Of a stretch of 64,000 bases of DNA, positions 1 to 7,471 are shown piece by piece. The translations under genes were made by a program, and so were the position numbers. Numbering within the stretch: the first letter of the stretch is position 1; each line of letters starts with the position of its first letter. The notes under the pieces were generated by a model. That model saw nothing but the letters and a program-made list of their open reading frames with translations. It had not been told where the DNA came from and did not search any database. Origin of the DNA: Confluentibacter sediminis (lineage in GTDB: Bacteria; Bacteroidota; Bacteroidia; Flavobacteriales; Flavobacteriaceae); assembly GCF_003258355.1 (NCBI RefSeq), contig NZ_QKPO01000005.1, positions 1 through 64,000 on the forward strand. Reading direction: 5' to 3'.

Positions 1-33
1 TTCATGCAATTATTGAAATTTTAAACTATATTT

Positions 34-183
34 GATTGTTGTGCAACAGGCACAACGTGTATAAAAAATTGCTAGTTTTAGCTAACACAAACTCTGTTGC
101 TTGTTTGCCGGCTTCCGATTTTCCTTCGGAAAATCCTCGCACACAAACACGCAACTTTCCTTATACATAAACGTTGGCAATAA
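34..183. repeat. Palindromic cassette-boundary element (attC-like), copy 1
   Basis: An imperfect palindrome of about 150 bp. The outer arms pair GTGTATAA (57-64) and TTGC with GCAA and TTATACAT (151-168). A perfect 8-bp hairpin, GATTTTCC-TTC-GGAAAATC, lies near the middle (about 116-134). The right end GTTGGCAATA (173-182) is the exact reverse complement of TATTGCCAAC at 1433-1442, beyond the next two genes. This resembles integron attC architecture, but the core does not fit GTTRRRY exactly and no integrase is visible in the window, so the class is inferred. Confidence 0.5.
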
Positions 184-209
184 TATGAACCTTACTAAAT
201 ATTAGTGAT

Positions 210-818
210 TTGAATAATAAAACAAAATTCTTACTTCCACTATTTTTTTTCTCTGTATTAATTTCATTTGGTCAAATAATACGTACTTCAGACAATCAAT
301 ATGATATAGAAATCAATGCGGCAAGAAAATTAAAAAAAGTGCAAATTTCTACAAGAATTATTGTCGATTCCGATAAATTGAAAACAATTTTCATCAAAGT
401 TGAAATGTCATCAACAAGTAAAGAAAAAAAAGAATTTGATGTAAATAAATTCATTTTATTGGACACAGTGAACAAATTAAAAATAAGACCTGTCGACATT
501 TCTTATCAAAATGCTACTGCCTATACTGGATTTGAAAAACTTGTTAAAAATCCAAATTCATTTGACCTTAAAAATTCCATATTAAAATATGACCCATCTG
601 TTCCTGATTCTTTTGAAAATTTTAATTTTGATGGTTTCAACACATTAGAAATACCAATAAATTTTGGAAATAAAAATAAACCAAGAGCTTTTATTTTATA
701 TTTCAAACCACAAAATTTTAAATCAAAAAAAATTGTTTTCTTTTTCCCTTTTCCAAAATCAATTAATTCTGGCATTTTATATTATGGAAATGAAAAGATA
801 GCCACACTAACTTTCTAA
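210..818 (+). CDS. Exported hypothetical protein (orphan, cassette-borne)
   Basis: A protein of 202 residues that I do not recognise. The N-terminus is a clear signal peptide: a Lys, then a hydrophobic run rich in Phe and Leu ending near Gly-Gln at residues 21-22. The rest is Lys- and Asn-rich and looks like a beta-rich periplasmic or surface protein. The reading frame opens with a TTG codon; no in-frame ATG precedes the signal peptide, so TTG is the likely start. It lies 19 bp before the next gene and probably forms a two-gene unit with it. The pair is bracketed by perfect 10-bp inverted sequences (173-182 and 1433-1442). Function unknown. Confidence 0.6.
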   Translation: MNNKTKFLLPLFFFSVLISFGQIIRTSDNQYDIEINAARKLKKVQISTRIIVDSDKLKTIFIKVEMSSTSKEKKEFDVNKFILLDTVNKLKIRPVDISYQNATAYTGFEKLVKNPNSFDLKNSILKYDPSVPDSFENFNFDGFNTLEIPINFGNKNKPRAFILYFKPQNFKSKKIVFFFPFPKSINSGILYYGNEKIATLTF

Positions 819-837
819 AAACAACAACTTATTAATT

Positions 838-1428
838 ATGAGAAAAAAAATTATTATTACCTGTTTACTACTTTGCTTTTTAACAGTCAGCAAAGCTCAA
901 GAAAATGAGTTTGGACTAATGTTTAATATTGCAAATACGACTTTATCCGTTCCAAATGGTGGGATAACTATTAATTCTGGAGGTGGTATAAGTGAGAATA
1001 CAGATAATACAGGTTACAAGATGAATTTTGCAATCGGATTATATGGTAGCTTTAATGTTCAATATAGAACGAATATTGGTGTGGAATTATTTTACGACAA
1101 GACTTCATCAAAAGATTTAGAAAATATAGAATTTTCCGCAATTAATTTAATCCCGTATTTCGATTATGATATATTTGGTGTTAACCTTTTTGTAAATATT
1201 GGAGGTGGAATTGGTTATATAGTAAATGACCAAGGTTTTGAAAACCAAAATAGAAAAGTAGAGAATTTTGATTTTATAGCAAAAATTGCTTTAGCTTATA
1301 AATTTGAAAATATTGGTAGAATAGAAATAGGAACTTATCCAGCAGTTACATCTGTGGTTAAAGACTATTTAAGCCGACACAAATATTATATCGGAATAAA
1401 ATTTCCGATTGATAAATATTTAGAATAA
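838..1428 (+). CDS. Small outer-membrane beta-barrel-like protein
   Basis: A protein of 196 residues with a signal peptide (residues 1-20, ending ...SKAQ). The mature part has alternating hydrophobic and polar residues, Gly-rich turns (GGGI near 48-51 and again near 121-125) and a C-terminus of amphipathic strands, as in small outer-membrane beta-barrel proteins of Bacteroidetes. No specific family could be assigned. The ATG start is clear. The stop codon is followed within 5 bp by a cassette-boundary element, so the gene ends flush with the repeat, as cassette genes do. Probably co-transcribed with the gene before it. Confidence 0.6.
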   Translation: MRKKIIITCLLLCFLTVSKAQENEFGLMFNIANTTLSVPNGGITINSGGGISENTDNTGYKMNFAIGLYGSFNVQYRTNIGVELFYDKTSSKDLENIEFSAINLIPYFDYDIFGVNLFVNIGGGIGYIVNDQGFENQNRKVENFDFIAKIALAYKFENIGRIEIGTYPAVTSVVKDYLSRHKYYIGIKFPIDKYLE

Positions 1429-1432
1429 ATAC

Positions 1433-1593
1433 TATTGCCAACACCGGTAACCGTTGCACAACCCTATAATTTCAAAAAAACATGATACAAAAACACCCAT
1501 TTTAAGGGCGTTTTTTGGTTTTAATAGGTTCTTATCTTGTACATTGAAAGATGATGATGTAAGTTTGTTGTGGTTGTATAAGTGTTGTGTTTA
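1433..1593. repeat. Palindromic cassette-boundary element (attC-like), copy 2
   Basis: A degenerate element of about 160 bp. The left end TATTGCCAAC (1433-1442) pairs with the start of the preceding gene unit (173-182). The right end GTTGTGTTTA (1584-1593) pairs exactly with TAAACACAAC at 2328-2337, after the next gene. The left part, CAACACCGGTA followed by GCACAACCC, recurs in shorter form at 2334-2356. The element carries a terminator-like hairpin inside. Confidence 0.5.
1489..1516 (+). terminator. Rho-independent terminator-like hairpin
   Basis: AAAAACACCC (1489-1498) pairs with GGGCGTTTTT (1506-1515) around a 7-nt loop, with one mismatch on the + strand (a G-U pair on the other), followed by a T-run. 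It would end the transcript of the two genes upstream. Confidence 0.5.
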
Positions 1594-1596
1594 ATT

Positions 1597-2325
1597 ATGA
1601 AAAAAATTCTCGTCATATTGATATTATTGAATTTTTATTCTTGTAGTTCAGAATATGAAAAACGAGAAAATAAAGTTTATTATAGATTTTGGAGTTTCGG
1701 ACAAGGAGGTTGGAATGAGAAAATAGTTGAAAATGCTGACTTACAATCTTTTTCTGAAATTAAAACAGATGACAATCTTTATGGTAGGGATAAAACAAAT
1801 GTTTACTACGAAAACATAGTTATTCCTGGAGCTGACCCAAAAACATTTAAGCACATTAAAGACGGCTATGCAGTTGACAAAAATCGAGCATATTACTATA
1901 ACGATTCTATCTCAAATTCGAGTCCAAAAGAGTTCAAAATAATAGATGGGTATTTTTCTCAAAATTGGAATAATGTATTTTACACAAATAAGTCTTTAAA
2001 TGTATGCTCTGTTAAAGACTTTACTTTTGTTTACAAGGATGAAGAAAGCTTTTTAGGACGATGGAGTACTGATGGTTGTTTTTATTATTTCAATAATTAC
2101 AAAGTACCTTCAAAGGATTACAAAAATATTGAACTATTTAAAGGCAGTGACGGAATGGCAAAGGACACTGAATTTATATATAATAAAGACCAAAAATATA
2201 TTTTACCTCATGAGCGAACTGTATTTGTAAAAGAAAAAGCAAGTTTTGTAAAAGATACGATTGACATTAAAACATTTACAGTTGAAAATTATATATGTCA
2301 AGATAAATTTGGACGAATAAATTGA
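1597..2325 (+). CDS. DKNY-family repeat lipoprotein
   Basis: A protein of 242 residues with an N-terminal lipoprotein signal (hydrophobic run then FYSCSS, Cys at about 16). The body has recurring 25-30-residue units with the DKNY pattern: a Tyr-rich segment such as DKNRAYYYN or DKTNVYYEN, followed by ADPKTFK-like stretches. DKNY-family proteins are surface or periplasmic lipoproteins of unknown function. I chose the ATG at 1597, which directly precedes the Lys-Lys-Ile signal peptide; an in-frame GTG at 1582 lies inside the repeat element. It is a single-gene cassette-like unit bounded by complementary 10-mers (1584-1593 and 2328-2337). Confidence 0.7.
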   Translation: MKKILVILILLNFYSCSSEYEKRENKVYYRFWSFGQGGWNEKIVENADLQSFSEIKTDDNLYGRDKTNVYYENIVIPGADPKTFKHIKDGYAVDKNRAYYYNDSISNSSPKEFKIIDGYFSQNWNNVFYTNKSLNVCSVKDFTFVYKDEESFLGRWSTDGCFYYFNNYKVPSKDYKNIELFKGSDGMAKDTEFIYNKDQKYILPHERTVFVKEKASFVKDTIDIKTFTVENYICQDKFGRIN

Positions 2326-2581
2326 ACTAAACACAACACCGGTAGCACAAGCCCATACATTATAAAAAACAGGCTTCTATAACTGTCTGTTGAGGCAGTT
2401 TCTCTTTTTAGGTACTTTATAATGAGCTGTTTTAAGATTCCTTAAAAAACAAGGTTTTTAGCTTGTATGCACTCTTTTTTACTAAAAACAATAGAGCAAG
2501 CATTCCTGCTCCACTTTTCACTGTATTTTTCCAGGGCTTTGAAGTCTGTGATGTGATATGCTAAATTCTCCACTTCCCAGA
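2326..2581. other. Non-coding stretch with cassette-boundary remnant and possible - strand gene debris
   Basis: It begins with TAAACACAAC (2328-2337) and CACCGGTAGCACAAGCCCATAC, the same motif family as 1441-1470. Further in, the - strand is open for about 50 codons (2591 down to a TAA at 2442-2444) with no ATG; its translation is rich in Lys, Glu and Cys and is not recognised. It could be the tail of a lost gene. Nothing else supportable is seen. Confidence 0.3.
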
Positions 2582-2696
2582 CCCCTTGAGATTAACAACA
2601 AAACCATTACAAGCCCATAGGATATTATTAAAAAGTAATATATTGCATATATAAATGGTATGACTGCAATGGGGATTGGTGTTTGTTGGGGTTATA
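2582..2696. repeat. Direct repeat A (about 115 bp)
   Basis: It runs from CCCCTTGAGATTAAC to TGTTTGTTGGGGTTATA and matches 3295-3411 over its full length with only about a dozen differences. It contains small internal dyads (for example TATTA-AAAAG-TAATA). Its left part resembles the cassette-boundary motif (ACAAGCCCATA, compare 2346-2358). The two copies flank two small membrane-protein genes and the start of a third gene. Confidence 0.85.
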
Positions 2697-2699
2697 TGA

Positions 2700-2969
2700 T
2701 TGTTGTACAACATTAAAAAAACTCAAAATTTGGAATTTAAAATTAAACTCTCATTGTTTTTTCTTTTTGGATTTTTCTTTTTTAGAATAGGCGGAACAAT
2801 TATAGTAAATAAACTTAAAGATTTTCATATTAGAAATAACACAGGTTTAGTTGAAAAAGTACCAATCATTTTTAAAATATTTAATCTGTTCTTTAAAGCG
2901 GCATCCATAATGTGCCTAATTTATATAATTATGATTTGGACAGGTTTTGTAACAATACCGAGTGAATAA
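2700..2969 (+). CDS. Small membrane protein, possibly lacking its native N-terminus
   Basis: An 89-residue hypothetical with two hydrophobic segments: a Phe-rich one at about 18-40 and a second at about 66-86. The only start codons are TTGs at 2700 and 2703, within GTTGTACAAC (2702-2711), a motif that resembles GTTGTGCAAC at 38-47. The start may therefore have been supplied by the repeat junction, or the original N-terminus may have been lost. The stop is immediately followed by the ATG of the next gene, which suggests translational coupling. No family recognised. Confidence 0.45.
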   Translation: MLYNIKKTQNLEFKIKLSLFFLFGFFFFRIGGTIIVNKLKDFHIRNNTGLVEKVPIIFKIFNLFFKAASIMCLIYIIMIWTGFVTIPSE

Positions 2970-3182
2970 ATGCTAAGTAAAAAGAAAATAATATTAATTC
3001 ATTTAATAGTATTTGTAGTTCTGACTTTATTACTACTGTTTACATCCGAGCCAATATTAAATAAATTTGCAACAGGAATTCACAGTGTTGTAATGTGGTT
3101 AAATCTGATAATTTTCGGAACAATTGGAATTCTGATTTTGACTATTGTTTCGTGCTTGATTTTTATAAAACGGACTAATTAA
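2970..3182 (+). CDS. Small two-helix membrane protein
   Basis: A 70-residue protein with two predicted transmembrane helices (about 6-26 and 39-66) and short charged ends (LSKKK at the N-terminus, KRTN at the C-terminus). It begins at the base after the preceding stop codon, and its own TAA overlaps the ATG of the following DUF2199 fragment by one base. The three therefore look like one tightly coupled operon. Function unknown. Confidence 0.55.
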   Translation: MLSKKKIILIHLIVFVVLTLLLLFTSEPILNKFATGIHSVVMWLNLIIFGTIGILILTIVSCLIFIKRTN

Positions 3183-3325
3183 TGTTTTGGAAAAAGAAGA
3201 AAAATAAACCGACTGAATTTAAATGCTCTGAATGTGGAAAAGTTCATTCGAATTGGACTGCTTTGGCCTTTAAATCACCAGCTAATTATGATTTCCCCTT
3301 GAGATTAACAACAAAACCATCATAA
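3182..3325 (+). pseudogene. Truncated DUF2199 gene (N-terminal fragment)
   Basis: A 47-codon frame starting at an ATG that overlaps the upstream stop (TAATG). It encodes a Lys-rich start, then CSECGKVHSNWTALAF followed by KSPANYD, which matches the N-terminal zinc-finger-like part of DUF2199 proteins (CxxCGxxHxxWPxLAFxxPxxY). Full family members are roughly 150 residues or more; here homology stops at Asp37, exactly where direct repeat B begins (3295), and the frame ends 10 codons into the repeat. I infer that the gene was cut by insertion of, or recombination at, the repeat. Confidence 0.7.
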
Positions 3326-3411
3326 GCCCATAGGATAGGTTATTAAAAAGTAATATATTGCATATATAACTGGGATGACTACCATGGGGATTGGTGTTTG
3401 TTGGGATTATA
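3295..3411. repeat. Direct repeat B (about 117 bp)
   Basis: The second copy of the 2582-2696 repeat, with the same ends (CCCCTTGAGATTAAC and TGTTTGTTGGGATTATA). It disrupts the DUF2199 gene at its left edge and lies about 45 bp upstream of the Crp/Fnr-type regulator gene on its right. Confidence 0.85.
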
Positions 3412-3457
3412 CGGTTATTTGCGTTCAGGCTATGAACGACAGCACGTAAGAAAAACA

Positions 3458-4033
3458 ATGACAGACTTAAAAACATTTTTCAATAAACTGACACCTATTT
3501 CGCCTGAGAGCTGGGACAAGTTTTCGGCATTGTTTACAACAAAAGCTTTGAAAAAGGGCGACTACTTTATTTCGGATGGACAGACAGCAAAAGAAATCGG
3601 TTTTTTGGAAAGTGGCATTATTAGGGCATTTTACAGAAACAACGAAGCCGTTGAATACAACAAACATTTTTTTATCAATCCTTGCTTCATTGGAGGATAC
3701 GCTTCACTTATCACAGGAAAACCCAACCAAATTAATCAACAAGCACTAACAGACTGTACCTTTATGGTCGCTAACTATGCAGACATACAGGCACTTTACG
3801 AAACTTGCCCTGACATTGAACGAGCACAGAGAATTTTAGCCGAACTGTTTTTTGTGCAGAAAGAACAGAGAGAAATAGAAATCGTTTTATTGGATGCTGA
3901 AAAGCGTTATCAGATTTTTCAAAACAATTTTCCGCAGTTGGAACAACAAATTCCGCAATATCACATTGCTTCTTACTTAGGCATTACGCCAACACAATTA
4001 AGCCGTATCAGAAAAAAAATTTGGGGTAAGTAG
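3458..4033 (+). CDS. Crp/Fnr-family transcriptional regulator
   Basis: A 191-residue cyclic-nucleotide-binding-fold regulator of the short Bacteroidetes type. The N-terminal cupin-like sensor domain (about 20-115) includes the KKGDYFISDGQ beta-turn. A long dimerisation helix follows, and a C-terminal helix-turn-helix is seen in IASYLGITPTQLSRIRKK. No Cys cluster is visible, so it is not an Fnr-type iron-sulfur sensor; the effector is unknown. I chose the ATG at 3458; the in-frame extension back to 3398 runs into repeat B. The next three genes lie on the same strand with small gaps and are likely its targets or operon partners. Confidence 0.8.
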   Translation: MTDLKTFFNKLTPISPESWDKFSALFTTKALKKGDYFISDGQTAKEIGFLESGIIRAFYRNNEAVEYNKHFFINPCFIGGYASLITGKPNQINQQALTDCTFMVANYADIQALYETCPDIERAQRILAELFFVQKEQREIEIVLLDAEKRYQIFQNNFPQLEQQIPQYHIASYLGITPTQLSRIRKKIWGK

Positions 4034-4103
4034 CATTTATCAACCTATGTAAATGGAATTGGTTTTTCAGCTTTGCAATTTTGTATCATCAAAATAGTGC
4101 AAA

Positions 4104-4526
4104 ATGAAAAAACTACTATTAATTCTATTTACGGCATTGTCCCTAGTTGCCAATGCTCAACCAAAGCAAAGTGATATGGAAAACAAAAAACCTTATACCA
4201 TTTTGGTGTTGATGAATGCAACCCCGAAATGGCTTTCTTTAACGAGAGAGCAACGAAGCGAATTTGTAGAAAAAGAACTGACGCCAATATTTGTTCGTGT
4301 TAGTAAAACCGTAAGTGTACGTTTGTTTGATAGCGAGTATTTTCATGCATCGGTATCAGATTTTATGATTGTAACTACAACCAATTTGGACGATTACAAA
4401 TTGTTGATTGAGCTACTTCGCGATACCAAAGTTTACGCAGCTCCTTATTTTGAAATTAAGGACATCATTGTTGGGCAGGAAAACCTATTTAAAGATTTTA
4501 ACGAACGATTTAAAAAGGAAGAGTAA
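4104..4526 (+). CDS. Darcynin-family protein, exported
   Basis: A 140-residue protein: a signal peptide (1-19, ending VANA-Q), then a small domain matching the darcynin family. Shared features include the TILVLMNATPKWLSLTREQR start and the ending with LLRDTKVYAAPYFEIKDII. Darcynins are small alpha/beta proteins of unknown biochemical role that often sit beside Crp-like regulators or oxidoreductases. The signal peptide is unusual, because most darcynins are cytosolic as far as I know. Its TAA overlaps the next start codon (TAATG), implying translational coupling with the SDR gene. Confidence 0.75.
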   Translation: MKKLLLILFTALSLVANAQPKQSDMENKKPYTILVLMNATPKWLSLTREQRSEFVEKELTPIFVRVSKTVSVRLFDSEYFHASVSDFMIVTTTNLDDYKLLIELLRDTKVYAAPYFEIKDIIVGQENLFKDFNERFKKEE

Positions 4527-5257
4527 TGATGACGACAGGAAACACGGTTTTAATTACAGGGGGTTCATCGGGCATTGGACTTGCGTTGGCAAAACGCTTT
4601 TTGTCGCTCAATAACAGAGTCATCATCACAGGACGAGACCTAAAAAAATTAGAGCAAATAAAAAATGACTTTCCAGAAATGGTAACATTTAAAGGTGATT
4701 TGACCGATAAAAATTCTTTGGATGAATTGGTTGTTTTCATTGAACAACAACATTCAGGCTTGAACATTTTAATAAACAATGCAGCCGTTCAGTACAATTA
4801 CACATTTACAGAAGAACCAAACCTTACTTACAAAATAGACTACGAAATAGCGACTAACCTAACAGCACCTATAAAACTGACAGGGCTTTTATTGCCGTTG
4901 CTATTGAAAAATAAAGATAGTGCTGTAGTAAATGTAAGTAGCGGACTATTTATTGCACCCAAAAAATCGGCTTCTATTTATTGTGCCACAAAATCTGCCA
5001 TTCACAGCTTTACAAAAACACTTCGCTATCAGTTGGAAGATACCCACGCTAAAGTTTTTGAAATTATTCCTGCATTAGTAGAGACACCAATGACCGCAGG
5101 ACGTGGAAAATCAAAAATTACACCGGAACAATTAACAGATGAATTTTTCCGCAACTTTAAAGCAGACAAGTTGGAGAGTTATATCGGTAAAACAAAGTTG
5201 CTAAAACTTATCAACCGGCTTTCGCCTAAACTTTCGGACAAAATAATGAAAAACTAA
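4526..5257 (+). CDS. Short-chain dehydrogenase/reductase (DltE-like)
   Basis: A 243-residue classical SDR. The Rossmann cofactor motif TGGSSGIG is at 11-18, NNAA at 84-87, and the catalytic Ser is in NVSSG (136-140) with Tyr152 and Lys156 in YCATK. Arg37 after the second strand (TGR) suggests NADP(H). The sequence type resembles DltE-like oxidoreductases, but the substrate is unknown. It is coupled to the darcynin gene by a one-base overlap and followed 18 bp later by a DoxX-like gene. Two Met codons are present (4526 and 4529); either could be used. Confidence 0.85.
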   Translation: MMTTGNTVLITGGSSGIGLALAKRFLSLNNRVIITGRDLKKLEQIKNDFPEMVTFKGDLTDKNSLDELVVFIEQQHSGLNILINNAAVQYNYTFTEEPNLTYKIDYEIATNLTAPIKLTGLLLPLLLKNKDSAVVNVSSGLFIAPKKSASIYCATKSAIHSFTKTLRYQLEDTHAKVFEIIPALVETPMTAGRGKSKITPEQLTDEFFRNFKADKLESYIGKTKLLKLINRLSPKLSDKIMKN

Positions 5258-5275
5258 CTTTAAAAATAATCAGTT

Positions 5276-5728
5276 ATGAAACCTCTAATCGTTTTACTTT
5301 CGGTATTTGCCATTTCGCTCATTACCACAAAAATTATTCGTGGAAATTTTGAATTTGCCTTATCAGGTCGTATTGCCATGTCGGTTATGCTCGTATTTAC
5401 AGCAGTTGCACATTTTGCATTCACCAAAGGAATGTCAATGATGTTACCCGGCTTTATTCCATACAAAACAGGAGTAGTTTATTTGACAGGCATTATTGAA
5501 ATTACAGCAGCTATGGGGCTTTTTATACCTAATGCCCGAATTGTTACAGCGTGGTTGTTAATCATATTTTTTATACTCATACTTCCTGCAAACATTTATG
5601 CAGCCATGAAACACATTGACTATCAAAATGGAACTTTTGATGGAAACGGACTAACTTATTTATGGTTCAGGGTTCCGTTGCAAGTTTTCTTCATTGCTTG
5701 GACATATTCATTTGCAATTAAAGGCTGA
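5276..5728 (+). CDS. DoxX-like membrane protein
   Basis: A 150-residue inner-membrane protein with four hydrophobic segments (about 3-18, 31-50, 62-84 and 88-110, plus a C-terminal one at 130-147). The pattern AVAHFAFTKGMSMMLPGFIP followed by a Gly-Ile-Ile-Glu helix is typical of small DoxX-like proteins. These are linked in other bacteria to redox or quinone-associated functions, but here the role is inferred only from family and context. Last gene of the regulator - darcynin - SDR - DoxX operon. Confidence 0.75.
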   Translation: MKPLIVLLSVFAISLITTKIIRGNFEFALSGRIAMSVMLVFTAVAHFAFTKGMSMMLPGFIPYKTGVVYLTGIIEITAAMGLFIPNARIVTAWLLIIFFILILPANIYAAMKHIDYQNGTFDGNGLTYLWFRVPLQVFFIAWTYSFAIKG

Positions 5729-5740
5729 TAAAAGCCCGAA

Positions 5741-5819
5741 CCTCTAACGGAAGACCGTTTTAGTTCTCCTCTTTTCTTCTATTAAATTAATAAATCAAAG
5801 TAAAGAAGACCGTTAGGGG
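5741..5819. repeat. 79-bp inverted-repeat element at the end of the accessory block
   Basis: CCTCTAACGG (5741-5750) pairs with CCGTTAGGGG (5810-5819), with one T-G wobble. The ends CTCTAAC and GTTAGGG and the overall length resemble an integron attC site more closely than the other elements here. It also sits between + strand accessory genes and - strand genes and could act as a terminator region. No stable inner stem comparable to a classical attC was found. Confidence 0.4.
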
Positions 5820-5891
5820 CAAAGCCACTGGTGGCTAAAAGGCATAGCAATACCACTACAAAATTTTTATAACTCATTTTCCTTTTTTAAA

Positions 5892-6566
5892 TTATTGTTT
5901 CTTAGTTATGGCTTCCTCATACCTTTCGCTCACTTCATCCCAATTTATGATATTCCAAATGGCATTCAGGTAATTACCACGTTGGTTCTGGTATTTTAAA
6001 TAATAAGCATGTTCCCAGACATCAATTCCTAAAATTGGAATTCCTTTATGTTCGGCATCATCCATTAGAGGGTTGTTTTGATTTGCTGTGGAACAAATGG
6101 ACAATTTACCATTTTGGTTTACATAAAGCCAAGCCCATCCGGAACCAAATTGAGTTGAACCGGCTTTGGACAACTCAACTTTCAAGGCTTCTAAATCGGT
6201 AAAGGTTTCATTTATGGCTCTTTCTAATTTTTTAGATGGTTTTGTAGCCGTATTTGGTGTTAAAACTTTCCAGAATAATTGATGGTTGTAATGGCCTCCT
6301 GCATTATTTCTAATAGTGCTACCCAGCTTGGAAACATTGGATAAAATGTCCAGTAAGGTCATTTTTTCTGTCGCTGTTCCCTTTACGGCCGTGTTCAAAT
6401 TTTTAATATAGCCTGCATGATGCTTATTAAAATGGATGTCCATCGTTTGTGAGTCAATATAAGGCTCAAGGGCATCTACTTTATAAGGTAATGGCTCTTG
6501 TGAGAATTGTGCAAAACCGTATGCACAGTGAATCATCAGTAAAAATAAAATAGTGTTTGTTTTCAT
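5892..6566 (-). CDS. Exported superoxide dismutase (Fe/Mn family)
   Basis: A 224-residue Fe/Mn superoxide dismutase that dismutates superoxide to H2O2 and O2. Metal ligands are visible as His45 (DIHFNKHH), His95 (GGHYNHQLFW), Asp182 and His186 (DVWEHAYY). Gln163 in STANQ and the GGHxNH pattern favour manganese or a cambialistic site, which is inference. Unlike typical cytosolic enzymes it has an N-terminal signal peptide (1-19, ending GFAQ), so it acts in the periplasm or outside. It follows the AraC gene by 13 bp and could be the last gene of the copper-related - strand cluster; protection against copper-generated radicals would fit. Confidence 0.92.
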   Translation of the reverse strand: MKTNTILFLLMIHCAYGFAQFSQEPLPYKVDALEPYIDSQTMDIHFNKHHAGYIKNLNTAVKGTATEKMTLLDILSNVSKLGSTIRNNAGGHYNHQLFWKVLTPNTATKPSKKLERAINETFTDLEALKVELSKAGSTQFGSGWAWLYVNQNGKLSICSTANQNNPLMDDAEHKGIPILGIDVWEHAYYLKYQNQRGNYLNAIWNIINWDEVSERYEEAITKKQ

Positions 6567-6579
6567 TGTTTCTAGTTAA

Positions 6580-7443
6580 TTATTTTTCAAGTTTCCTGAA
6601 CTGTTCAGGACTATTCCCTGTTTGTTTTTTAAAAAAGGTTATGAAATAGGACGTGTTTTCAAATCCAAGTTTATCCGCTATCTCATTTATGGAATGGTGA
6701 GTGTAGTGAATAAGTCTTTGAGCTTCTATGGTGATACGTTTTCTTATCAAATCTCCGGCCGTCATGCCTGTAATTTCCTTACAGAGCTTATTGAGGTAAT
6801 TCGGACTGATATTGAGCAATTTAGCATAATCTGAAGGGAGCTTTTTCGAAACATAGTGTTTATCTATTAATTTTTCGAAATTTTGGACCCTATGCTGTCG
6901 TTGGGTTTTAAAGTTAACAACTCCGATAGGCTTGTAAATGCGTTCCAATTCAAACAATAGAATATTTAAATAGGATTGCATTACTTTTTTTGCTTCTATT
7001 TTTTGAAGCACATATTCTTCTTCCAAGAGATTCAAAAATATTTTAAATCTGCTTAATTGGTTTTCTGAAACGCTAACAAAAGGTTTAGATTCCAGATGTA
7101 AAAAGGAAAATAGATTTAAAATATTGTTATTGAATCGCAATGAAAAGAAAGCCTCATGGAAACAAATAATTGTCCCAGTAGCTTTACTATGTAAGTTAAT
7201 CGTATTGATGCAATAAGGTTTAATGATGATAACTTTAGCATCATTAACCATAATTCTTTCAGTATCTATATTGATTTCTCCTTGAGCTTGTTCAATAAAT
7301 AGTATGGTGTAAAAATTATGAGTGTGAGGATATTCTAAAAAAGGAAATTTAGGTAATAACCCATTTAAATCGCTTATCCAAAAATGCTTTAAATTTTCAT
7401 CAAATAAATCCATCTTGCATACAGGTATATATTCTGTTTGCAT
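6580..7443 (-). CDS. AraC-family transcriptional regulator
   Basis: A 287-residue protein. An N-terminal cupin-like ligand-binding domain (about 30-150) contains HTHNFYTILFIEQAQG. The C-terminal double helix-turn-helix domain (about 185-285) is recognised from LLNISPNYLNKLCKEITG and IADKLGFENTSYFITFFKKQTG, the AraC signature. It lies 28 bp after a Cys-motif gene and 13 bp before superoxide dismutase on the same strand. It may control the copper-related cluster or only the dismutase; the sequence does not tell. The inducer is unknown. Confidence 0.85.
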   Translation of the reverse strand: MQTEYIPVCKMDLFDENLKHFWISDLNGLLPKFPFLEYPHTHNFYTILFIEQAQGEINIDTERIMVNDAKVIIIKPYCINTINLHSKATGTIICFHEAFFSLRFNNNILNLFSFLHLESKPFVSVSENQLSRFKIFLNLLEEEYVLQKIEAKKVMQSYLNILLFELERIYKPIGVVNFKTQRQHRVQNFEKLIDKHYVSKKLPSDYAKLLNISPNYLNKLCKEITGMTAGDLIRKRITIEAQRLIHYTHHSINEIADKLGFENTSYFITFFKKQTGNSPEQFRKLEK

Positions 7444-7471
7444 GATTATGATTAATTAAAAATTAGAAAAA

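Noticed and set aside
1-5820. A classical mobile integron
   Set aside because: No integrase gene is in the window and the core sites deviate from GTTRRRY, so only 'cassette-like' is claimed.
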